A stretch of DNA of 6,479 nucleotides. It comes from Sulfurimonas sp. (GTDB lineage Bacteria; Campylobacterota; Campylobacteria; Campylobacterales; Sulfurimonadaceae). The notes under the pieces were generated by a model. That model did not search any database, was not told the DNA's origin, and saw nothing but the letters and a program-made list of their open reading frames with translations. This document shows, piece by piece, positions 1 through 4,474 of this stretch (its first letter is position 1; each line of letters opens with the position of its first letter). A program made the position numbers and the translations under genes. The stretch is taken from the NCBI GenBank assembly GCA_021157665.1, contig JAGGWE010000193.1, forward strand, positions 1 through 6,479, read 5' to 3'.

Positions 1-36
1 GTATTGAATAGTATATTTTTCATTTTTAACATAGAA

Positions 37-73
37 TGAGAGTGTGAAGGATAATTAGGGATTCACACTCTCA
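37..73 (-). terminator. 12-bp hairpin after the abiE operon, possible terminator
   Basis: Positions 37-48 (TGAGAGTGTGAA) and 62-73 (TTCACACTCTCA) form a perfect 12-bp inverted repeat around a 13-nt loop. The hairpin begins 38 nt past the abiEii stop codon, where a terminator for this operon would be expected. The minus-strand sequence after the stem is ATTCTATGTT, so the run of U typical of an intrinsic terminator is missing. It could instead be an mRNA-stabilising 3' hairpin, or a terminator for a gene arriving from the left on the other strand. The repeat itself is certain; its role is inferred. Confidence 0.45.
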
Positions 74-111
74 GTACCAAAAAACTAATATGAGTACAAA
101 TTTAAATATCA

Positions 112-1026
112 CTAGAAACAATTTTCTAATTTTTCAAGAGCATCTTTACGTTTTGGATGACTCATTTTATCTAGATTATGTATTTTCCATTTTACAGATG
201 GAAGTTGATCTATATTTTGAAATGGTAATAGATTCCAATCTGTCTCACCTCTTTTAAAACCCAATAAAAATTCTTTGTGACTTTGTGTTAAGTTCTTGTG
301 TAGGAGTTGTATTAATTCTTCTCTTGTATCTGTTAATGTAATGAGCTCAATTGGTTCTGTTGTCATACCAATAAACTGTTCTTCAAATAGATGTGTAATA
401 TCTACTCTATTTGGTTGTAATAATTTTGAAATAGGTTGGCTGGAACTAATAAGATAAACGATAAAGACATCCATTAGCGAAGGAGTAATTCCTTCATTAT
501 CTAGTAGTCCTCTAATGTCAAAAAAATCTCGTGGATGTTGGCGATCTAAAGCAGCACATATTTTACCTGCATATAAATCATCATGACTCACCACATTAGT
601 TTCAGCAAATCCAAACATTTTTTCAACACTTTCACTAACCATCATAGTATTTGTATCTTTTACCGTCCCTCTCATTACAGGTGATGTCTCTATCTTTATA
701 CGCACACCTTGTTGCTCAACTAAGAGTTTTGAAAGTGATCCGTCAGAACGCTGGTCCAACCGAATTACATTTGTATGTCTCATAGATTTTTCTATATCAA
801 CAGCAATTCTTTCAAGTGATTCAGAAATATGGTGTAAACTACTCTTCCTATCTTCTATAGGTAAGTACATAAGATCAATATCGACAGAAAGTCTTGGCAT
901 ATCTCTAACAAACATATTTATTGCCGTACCACCTTTAAGTGCAAAACATTCTTCTTTATTGACATAGGGTAAAACTTCTAAAAGTAACTTGACTTGCTTG
1001 AAGTATATATTAGTCTGATTGAACAT
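112..1026 (-). CDS. abiEii: AbiEii-type nucleotidyltransferase toxin
   Basis: This 304-residue protein is a nucleotidyltransferase of the AbiEii/AbiGii toxin family (COG2253 type). Relatives transfer nucleotides to cellular targets such as tRNA and stop growth, often on phage infection; the target here is unknown. The nucleotidyltransferase signature is intact: KGGTAINMF (31-39) followed by RLSVDIDL, with acidic residues D49 and D51. KIE (111-113) supplies a probable third acidic residue, E113. The family motif DLYAGKICAALDRQHPRDFFD spans 150-170 and contains K155, R166, D167 and D170. The C-terminus has the usual FKRGETDWNLLPF and LPSVKWK segments, so the protein looks full length and active. 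The ATG at 1026 is preferred over the TTG just before it because AAAGGAA at 1037-1031 is then well spaced. The start lies inside abiEi, which implies translational coupling to the antitoxin. Confidence 0.9.
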   Translation of the reverse strand: MFNQTNIYFKQVKLLLEVLPYVNKEECFALKGGTAINMFVRDMPRLSVDIDLMYLPIEDRKSSLHHISESLERIAVDIEKSMRHTNVIRLDQRSDGSLSKLLVEQQGVRIKIETSPVMRGTVKDTNTMMVSESVEKMFGFAETNVVSHDDLYAGKICAALDRQHPRDFFDIRGLLDNEGITPSLMDVFIVYLISSSQPISKLLQPNRVDITHLFEEQFIGMTTEPIELITLTDTREELIQLLHKNLTQSHKEFLLGFKRGETDWNLLPFQNIDQLPSVKWKIHNLDKMSHPKRKDALEKLENCF

Positions 1027-1780
1027 CAAATTCCTTTGGTATTGTTAGCCTATATTCTTTGTTGTAAACACCATCTTTTACGACTTGTAGTTTACCAGAA
1101 CCAAGAGTAATATTTTTATTTATATATTTAAACCATGCAAAATTATAATAGTGTGCAAAAAATAGAAATATCTTTTTTACTTTCATACTATCGCAGTTCT
1201 GAAGCAGTTCATTAAGAAGTCTTGGACTTAGTGTACTCATTCCTTCAAATATTTCTGCTGCAAACTGAAAGCTTACCCCTTTATCACTTATTAGATAAAG
1301 TAGTTCGAGTATGGCTCTTTCTGGAGATGATATTATAAGTTCAAGGTCTCGTATGGAAGATTGATATTTTTTTAACCCTAGCTCTCCAAAGAAAGGTTTT
1401 TTATGAACTTTAAATGAATAATTGTTGAGTTGTTTTATCCATAATGGGGTTTTATCTTTTCCATGCATGGTTATATATTTTTCTTCACCTATAGGTAGGT
1501 AATGTGCATAACCTTGAATATTGAGTGCTGTGATACCACCTATATAGAAAGGTATTTCACAAAGCGACTGAATGCCAATTGCTATGCCTTGCCAAGTAAT
1601 TATGGATGCAGGACGAACATAAATCCCACGACTTATTTTCTTAAGCCAACCATTTTGAATATATTTATAAATAAGTTGGGAAGAATAGCCATTTGAAATT
1701 AGCCAACTACTTGGAACGACAACACCTTCTGGTAACAATTGATATAATAGTTTTAATTTTGTTTCTTTTTCTAAACTCAT
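1010..1780 (-). CDS. abiEi: AbiEi antitoxin, winged-helix transcriptional regulator
   Basis: This 256-residue protein is the antitoxin of an AbiE system, first gene of the pair. In this family the N-terminal winged helix represses the operon, while the C-terminal domain helps neutralise the toxin without stable binding to it (type IV). Residues 7-57 carry the expected helix-turn-helix pattern, LLYQLLPEGVVVPSSWL followed by GWLKKISRGIYVRP, as in the AbiEi_3 N-terminal domain. The rest matches the family C-terminal region, including YIGGITALNIQGYAHYLP and SPERAILELLYL. ATG 1780 is the first usable start, because an in-frame TAA lies two codons upstream. No Shine-Dalgarno sequence precedes it. 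The 3' end overlaps abiEii by 17 bp and contains the abiEii ribosome binding site. Length and domain order are normal for the family. Confidence 0.85.
   Translation of the reverse strand: MSLEKETKLKLLYQLLPEGVVVPSSWLISNGYSSQLIYKYIQNGWLKKISRGIYVRPASIITWQGIAIGIQSLCEIPFYIGGITALNIQGYAHYLPIGEEKYITMHGKDKTPLWIKQLNNYSFKVHKKPFFGELGLKKYQSSIRDLELIISSPERAILELLYLISDKGVSFQFAAEIFEGMSTLSPRLLNELLQNCDSMKVKKIFLFFAHYYNFAWFKYINKNITLGSGKLQVVKDGVYNKEYRLTIPKEFDVQSD
1031..1037 (-). promoter_or_regulatory. abiEii ribosome binding site inside abiEi
   Basis: On the minus strand AAAGGAA lies 4 nt before ATG 1026, within the last codons of abiEi. The spacing fits ATG 1026 and is too tight for the TTG at 1029, which decides the start. 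It also suggests that the toxin is translated by ribosomes finishing the antitoxin. Confidence 0.65.
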
Positions 1781-1787
1781 GGTTTAT

Positions 1788-1796
1788 ATTTTAGCA
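1788..1796 (-). promoter_or_regulatory. Possible extended -10 giving a leaderless abiEi mRNA
   Basis: The minus strand reads TGCTAAAAT, an extended -10 (TGn plus TAAAAT) whose last base is 8 nt from the A of the abiEi ATG. Transcription would start on or next to that ATG. This agrees with the lack of a Shine-Dalgarno sequence for abiEi. No recognisable -35 is present, and in DNA this AT-rich such a match can arise by chance. Confidence 0.3.
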
Positions 1797-1859
1797 TATT
1801 TTAGAACTAATAGATATTAATAGTTTGTAATTCATTAAATTTCTAAACTATGGGTATAT

Positions 1860-1865
1860 ATTATA
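1860..1865 (-). promoter_or_regulatory. Candidate -10 of an abiE operon promoter
   Basis: The minus strand has a perfect TATAAT 79 nt upstream of the abiEi start, which predicts a leader of about 70 nt. There is no good -35, as is common for sigma70 promoters in Campylobacterota. The inverted repeat at 1872-1890 covers the -35 zone, so a bound repressor would block this promoter. It competes with the nearer extended -10 as the true promoter. Confidence 0.35.
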
Positions 1866-1871
1866 GATTAT

Positions 1872-1890
1872 TATGAAACTAAATTTCATA
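1872..1890. repeat. Perfect inverted repeat, candidate AbiEi operator
   Basis: TATGAAA (1872-1878) and TTTCATA (1884-1890) form a perfect 7-bp inverted repeat around CTAAA. It lies in the 177-bp gap between abiEi and the integrase remnant. Characterised AbiEi proteins repress their operons by binding inverted repeats upstream, so this is the best operator candidate visible. AT-rich sequence makes chance palindromes likely, and the assignment is tentative. Confidence 0.35.
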
Positions 1891-1926
1891 GATAAACTTT
1901 TTATAAAGTCTAAATATGAAAAGGTA

Positions 1927-1932
1927 TATAAT
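1927..1932 (+). promoter_or_regulatory. Candidate -10 of the integrase remnant
   Basis: TATAAT lies 25 nt before the ATG at 1958, placing the transcription start near 1939 with a leader of about 19 nt. No clear -35 is visible. A weak GAGAG sequence sits just before the ATG. The 5' control region of the former integrase therefore seems to be kept although the gene is broken. Confidence 0.4.
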
Positions 1933-1957
1933 AATACGAATTAAAAGTAGAGAGAAT

Positions 1958-2086
1958 ATGAGTAGAATCAAAAGTAAAAAATATACTGGTGTTTATCTTA
2001 ATGAACTTGCTGATGGCGACATTAGATTAAGATTTAATAGTGTGTTTGCTTCTTATGTAATGCCTAATTTAATTCCAAGTCATTAA
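1958..2086 (+). pseudogene. Truncated tyrosine-recombinase integrase, N-terminal fragment
   Basis: This 42-codon frame begins MSRIKSKKYTGVYLNEL and continues ADGDI, the N-terminus I associate with phage or island integrases of Campylobacterota, in which a basic start is followed by a Y-x-G-V-Y-x-x-x-L-x-x-G-D-I-S-like strand of the arm-type DNA-binding region. After residue 22 (about position 2023) the similarity ends, and the remaining 20 residues match nothing I know before a TAA. Full-length integrases of this kind have several hundred residues; the core-binding domain and the catalytic R...HxxR...Y domain are absent here. The simplest reading is an internal deletion that left the promoter and the first codons. 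The fragment points at the 3' end of tRNA-Ser, 118 bp away, the usual position of an island integrase. A genuine small protein is possible but less likely. Confidence 0.6.
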
Positions 2087-2096
2087 TACTGAAAAG

Positions 2097-2146
2097 ATTG
2101 GTAATTTGAATAGTGGTTACCAATAGGTTACCAATGTGTAATTTGA
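2097..2146. repeat. Repeat cluster: three TTACCAAT copies, two GTAATTTGA copies
   Basis: TTACCAAT occurs at 2117-2124 and 2128-2135, each within GGTTACCAAT with an 11-bp period, and in inverse orientation (ATTGGTAA) at 2097-2104. GTAATTTGA occurs at 2101-2109 and 2138-2146. One reading is a set of arm-type binding sites for the former integrase, since repeated sites at about one helical turn are typical of such arms. Another is a weak terminator for the tRNA operon: on the minus strand an 8-bp stem (2124-2117 with 2104-2097, 12-nt loop) is followed by CTTTTC. No other terminator is visible after tRNA-Ser. Confidence 0.55.
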
Positions 2147-2204
2147 TGTAAGCTTAAAGTTGCTTGTGATGTCGGTGTTTAGGGTGTTGTAAAGGATAAA
2201 GAAG

Positions 2205-2293
2205 TGGTGGACCCTCAGAGATTCGAACTCTTGGAGGTATAACCCTCGCCGGTTTTCAAGACCGGTGCATTCGACCAACTCTGCCAAAGATCC
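2205..2293 (-). tRNA. tRNA-Ser (anticodon UGA)
   Basis: This class II tRNA is the last gene of the four-tRNA operon. The anticodon loop CTTGAAA is closed by CCGGT/ACCGG, and the anticodon UGA occupies 2258-2256, reading UCA-type serine codons. The long variable arm GAGG-GTTATA-CCTC fits serine. The T-loop is TTCGAAT, the discriminator is A, and CCA is encoded at 2207-2205. The 3' half is imperfect: the T-stem has an A-G mismatch at pair 49-65, and the acceptor stem has two U-G pairs (4-69 and 6-67). The 3' end faces the integrase remnant, so it is the probable attachment site of an inserted element. Confidence 0.93.
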
Positions 2294-2332
2294 ACAATTT
2301 GTATTACTAAGTTAAATATTATTAAATAAAAC

Positions 2333-2406
2333 TGGAGGTGCCACCCAGATTTGAACTGGGGATAGTAGCTTTGCAGGCTACGGCCTTACCACTTGGCGAT
2401 GGCACC
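2333..2406 (-). tRNA. tRNA-Cys (anticodon GCA)
   Basis: The acceptor stem GGTGCCA/TGGCACC is fully paired, the T-arm CCCAG-TTCAAAT-CTGGG is perfect, and the anticodon stem GTAGC/GCTAC closes the loop CTGCAAA with the anticodon GCA at 2374-2372. The discriminator is U, a known identity element of cysteine tRNA, followed by encoded CCA (2335-2333). It lies 39 nt before tRNA-Ser and 19 nt after tRNA-Leu in the same transcript. Confidence 0.96.
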
Positions 2407-2425
2407 AGTTATCTTTTCATTCTAA

Positions 2426-2512
2426 TGGTGCCCGGGGCCGGACTTGAACCGGCACAGTATTGCTACCGGGGGATTTTAAGTCCCCTGCGTCTACCAATTT
2501 CGCCACCCGGGC
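2426..2512 (-). tRNA. tRNA-Leu (anticodon UAA)
   Basis: This class II tRNA has the perfect acceptor stem GCCCGGG/CCCGGGC, the anticodon stem GGGGA/TCCCC around CTTAAAA (anticodon UAA at 2478-2476), a variable arm CGGTA-GCAA-TACTG, and the T-arm GCCGG-TTCAAGT-CCGGC. The discriminator is A and CCA is encoded (2428-2426). It reads UUA, and UUG by wobble; UUA is common in the AT-rich genes of this window. Confidence 0.96.
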
Positions 2513-2551
2513 ATAGTGAATGAAAATCACAGTTATAATAATAATTTAAGA

Positions 2552-2626
2552 TGGAGCGGGAAACGAGATTCGAACTCGCGACCCCAACCTTGGCAAGGTT
2601 ATGCTCTACCACTGAGCTATTCCCGC
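2552..2626 (-). tRNA. tRNA-Gly (anticodon GCC)
   Basis: This is the first gene of the tRNA operon. The acceptor stem GCGGGAA/TTCCCGC is perfect, the D-arm is GCTC-AGTGGTA-GAGC, and the anticodon loop TTGCCAA sits on AACC/GGTT with GCC at 2594-2592. The T-arm is GCGAG-TTCGAAT-CTCGT with one G-U pair. The discriminator is U and CCA is encoded (2554-2552). It is 39 nt before tRNA-Leu. The order Gly-Leu-Cys-Ser is, as far as I recall, conserved in epsilonproteobacteria. Confidence 0.96.
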
Positions 2627-2632
2627 AAAAGT

Positions 2633-2649
2633 CTTACTAACTTAGTAAG
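2633..2649 (-). other. Leader hairpin before tRNA-Gly
   Basis: CTTACTA (2633-2639) and TAGTAAG (2643-2649) form a perfect 7-bp stem with a 3-nt loop, between the predicted transcription start and tRNA-Gly, 6 nt from the mature 5' end. It may help fold or process the 5' leader of the precursor. The stem is AT-rich and its function is not shown by the sequence. Confidence 0.45.
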
Positions 2650-2658
2650 TGAGCCGGA

Positions 2659-2687
2659 ATTATAGCCGATTGTTTTTTGTTTGTAAA
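2659..2687 (-). promoter_or_regulatory. tRNA operon promoter
   Basis: The minus strand has -35 TTTACA (2687-2682), a 17-bp spacer and -10 TATAAT (2664-2659). This is the strongest sigma70-like promoter in the window, 33 bp upstream of tRNA-Gly. The bases after the -10 are TCCGGCTC, a GC-rich discriminator standing out in AT-rich DNA, as in stable-RNA promoters under stringent control. Regulation by ppGpp is inferred from that feature only. Confidence 0.8.
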
Positions 2688-2693
2688 GAGTTT

Positions 2694-2724
2694 TTGATAT
2701 AAATTATAAAAAAAGTGGTATAAT
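2694..2724 (+). promoter_or_regulatory. ilvD-thrS-infC operon promoter
   Basis: TGGTATAAT (2716-2724) is an extended -10 with a perfect hexamer. A possible -35, TTGATA (2694-2699), is 19 bp upstream, longer than ideal, so the extended -10 probably carries the promoter. The start would be near 2731, giving a leader of about 40 nt before ilvD. No attenuator, leader peptide or T-box is visible in this leader. The promoter is back to back with the tRNA promoter. Confidence 0.65.
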
Positions 2725-2769
2725 CGCATTTATATTTTAAAAAGCAAACTATTATATAGGAAATTAAGA

Positions 2770-4458
2770 ATGAGAAGCGATATTATAAAGAAGGGGTTTG
2801 ATAAAGCTCCACACCGTTCACTACTTCGTGCAACAGGTTTAAAAGATGAAGATTTTGATAAGCCATTTATCGGGGTTGCTAACAGTTATATTGACATTAT
2901 CCCTGGACATTTCTTTTTACATGAGTATGGAGAGATAGTTAAAGAGGCGATTCGTGAGGCTGGTGGTGTTCCATTTGTTTTTAATACTATCGGTGTTGAT
3001 GATGGAATTGCTATGGGTCATGAAGGTATGCTTTATTCTCTTCCATCTCGTGAAATCATTGCAGATTCTATGGAAACTGTTATGAATGCTCATGCACTTG
3101 ATGCGATGATTTGTATTCCTAACTGTGATAAAATTGTTCCAGGTATGATTATGGGTGCACTTCGTATTAATGTTCCAACTGTTTTTGTTTCTGGTGGTCC
3201 TATGGCTGCTGGACATAAAAAAGATGGTACACCAATAGATTTATCAACTGCATTTGAGGCTGTTGGCGTTCATGCTGAGGGTAAAATGAGTGATGAGGAG
3301 CTTTATGAGATTGAGTGTGAAGCTTGTCCATCTGGTGGCTCATGTTCTGGTATGTTTACTGCAAACTCTATGAATACACTTTGTGAAGCTATGGGTATAG
3401 CACTTCCTGGAAATGGAACTGTATTAGCTATGACACCTGAAAGAATTGCAATGGTGAAAAAAGCTGCTAAGCGTATTGTTGAGATGGCTATTGAAGACAA
3501 TCCAGCTAAAAATAATCTTCGTAATGTACTTAATGAAAAAGCAATTCACAATGCATTTGTTGTAGATATGGCGATGGGTGGAAGTTCAAATACAGTTTTA
3601 CATATGTTAGCAATCGCAAAAGAGGCGGAGGTTGATTTTCCAATTGAGAAAATTAATGAAATTGCTGATCATGTAGCTCATATTGCTAAAATCTCTCCAT
3701 CATTAACAACTGTTCATATGGAAGATATAGATAAGGCTGGTGGTGTAAATGCAGTTATGCACGAAGTTAGTCGTAGAGGTGGACTTCTCCATCTTGATAA
3801 TCCAACTGTGACTGGTGAAACAATTGGTGAGCGAATTAAAGATGCAGTTATTTTAAATAAAGATGTAATTCACACAAATGAAAATGCTTATTCTCAAGTT
3901 GGTGGATTATCAATTTTATTTGGTAATCTTGCTTTAGAGGGTGCTGTTGTTAAAACTGCTGGAATTGAGCCAAATATGAGACAGTTTAAAGGTACGGCTG
4001 TATGTTTTAACTCTCAACCAGAAGCTATAAAAGGTATTATGGGTCACAAAGTAAAATCTGGTGATGTTGTAGTTATCCGTTATGAGGGTCCAAAAGGTGG
4101 TCCTGGTATGCAAGAGATGCTTGCTCCAACTGCTCTGATTCAAGGTATGGGTCTTGGTGATTCTGTTGCTCTTATTACTGATGGTCGTTTCTCAGGTGCT
4201 ACTAAAGGTGCTTCTATCGGGCATGTTTCTCCTGAAGCTGCTGAGGGTGGACTTATTGCATTTATCGAGGATGGTGATGAGATTGAGTTAGATACTGATG
4301 CTCACCTTTTACAATTAAATGTAAGTGAAGAAATTTTAGCAGAGAGAAAGGCTAAATGGAAACCTTATAAAAATGAAGTAAAATCAAAATGGTTAAAAAG
4401 ATATCAACTTCTAGTTTCAAATGCATCTAATGGTGCTGTATTAAAAACTGAATTATAA
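2770..4458 (+). CDS. ilvD: Dihydroxy-acid dehydratase
   Basis: This 562-residue cytoplasmic enzyme dehydrates 2,3-dihydroxy-isovalerate and 2,3-dihydroxy-3-methylvalerate to the keto acids that become valine, leucine and isoleucine. It also supplies the precursor for pantothenate. Family features are complete: VDDGIAMGH (76-84, D78 as metal ligand), CIPNCDKIVPGM (115-126, cluster ligand C119 and Mg-binding lysine K121), ACPSGGSCSGMFTANSM (185-201, cluster ligand C192) and DGRFSG (471-476, catalytic serine S475). At the position of the third cysteine of [2Fe-2S] enzymes it has G46 in IIPGH, as E. coli IlvD has VPGH. This suggests the oxygen-sensitive [4Fe-4S] type. It is shorter than the 616-residue E. 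coli enzyme, mainly through loops in the middle. AGGAA at 2758-2762 fits the ATG. It is first in an operon with thrS. Confidence 0.97.
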   Translation: MRSDIIKKGFDKAPHRSLLRATGLKDEDFDKPFIGVANSYIDIIPGHFFLHEYGEIVKEAIREAGGVPFVFNTIGVDDGIAMGHEGMLYSLPSREIIADSMETVMNAHALDAMICIPNCDKIVPGMIMGALRINVPTVFVSGGPMAAGHKKDGTPIDLSTAFEAVGVHAEGKMSDEELYEIECEACPSGGSCSGMFTANSMNTLCEAMGIALPGNGTVLAMTPERIAMVKKAAKRIVEMAIEDNPAKNNLRNVLNEKAIHNAFVVDMAMGGSSNTVLHMLAIAKEAEVDFPIEKINEIADHVAHIAKISPSLTTVHMEDIDKAGGVNAVMHEVSRRGGLLHLDNPTVTGETIGERIKDAVILNKDVIHTNENAYSQVGGLSILFGNLALEGAVVKTAGIEPNMRQFKGTAVCFNSQPEAIKGIMGHKVKSGDVVVIRYEGPKGGPGMQEMLAPTALIQGMGLGDSVALITDGRFSGATKGASIGHVSPEAAEGGLIAFIEDGDEIELDTDAHLLQLNVSEEILAERKAKWKPYKNEVKSKWLKRYQLLVSNASNGAVLKTEL

Positions 4459-4460
4459 AA

Positions 4461-4465
4461 AAGGA
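4461..4465 (+). promoter_or_regulatory. thrS ribosome binding site
   Basis: AAGGA lies 9 nt before GTG 4475, in the 16-bp gap after ilvD. It supports the GTG start. The nearby ATG at 4479 is in another frame. Confidence 0.7.
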
Positions 4466-4474
4466 AAATTTTAA

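Noticed and set aside
50..75. Possible copy of the tRNA-Ser 3' end as a distal attachment site
   Set aside because: Only a few bases (CTGAG-like) match, far below an attachment repeat. A real copy, if any, is outside the window.
1502..1696. Plus-strand reading frame of 64 codons
   Set aside because: It lies wholly inside abiEi on the other strand, has no ribosome binding site and resembles no protein.
2338..2523. Plus-strand reading frame of 61 codons across the tRNA genes
   Set aside because: It is the antisense of tRNA-Cys and tRNA-Leu. Translations of this kind (PRFELG..., GAGLEPA...) are well-known false proteins made by tRNA genes.
2725..2769. Attenuator or leader peptide before ilvD
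   Set aside because: The leader of about 40 nt has no branched-chain codon run, no small frame and no hairpin with a U-tract.
2917..4143. Three minus-strand reading frames opposite ilvD (65-99 codons)
   Set aside because: They are shadows of a strongly conserved gene, with odd composition and no start signals.
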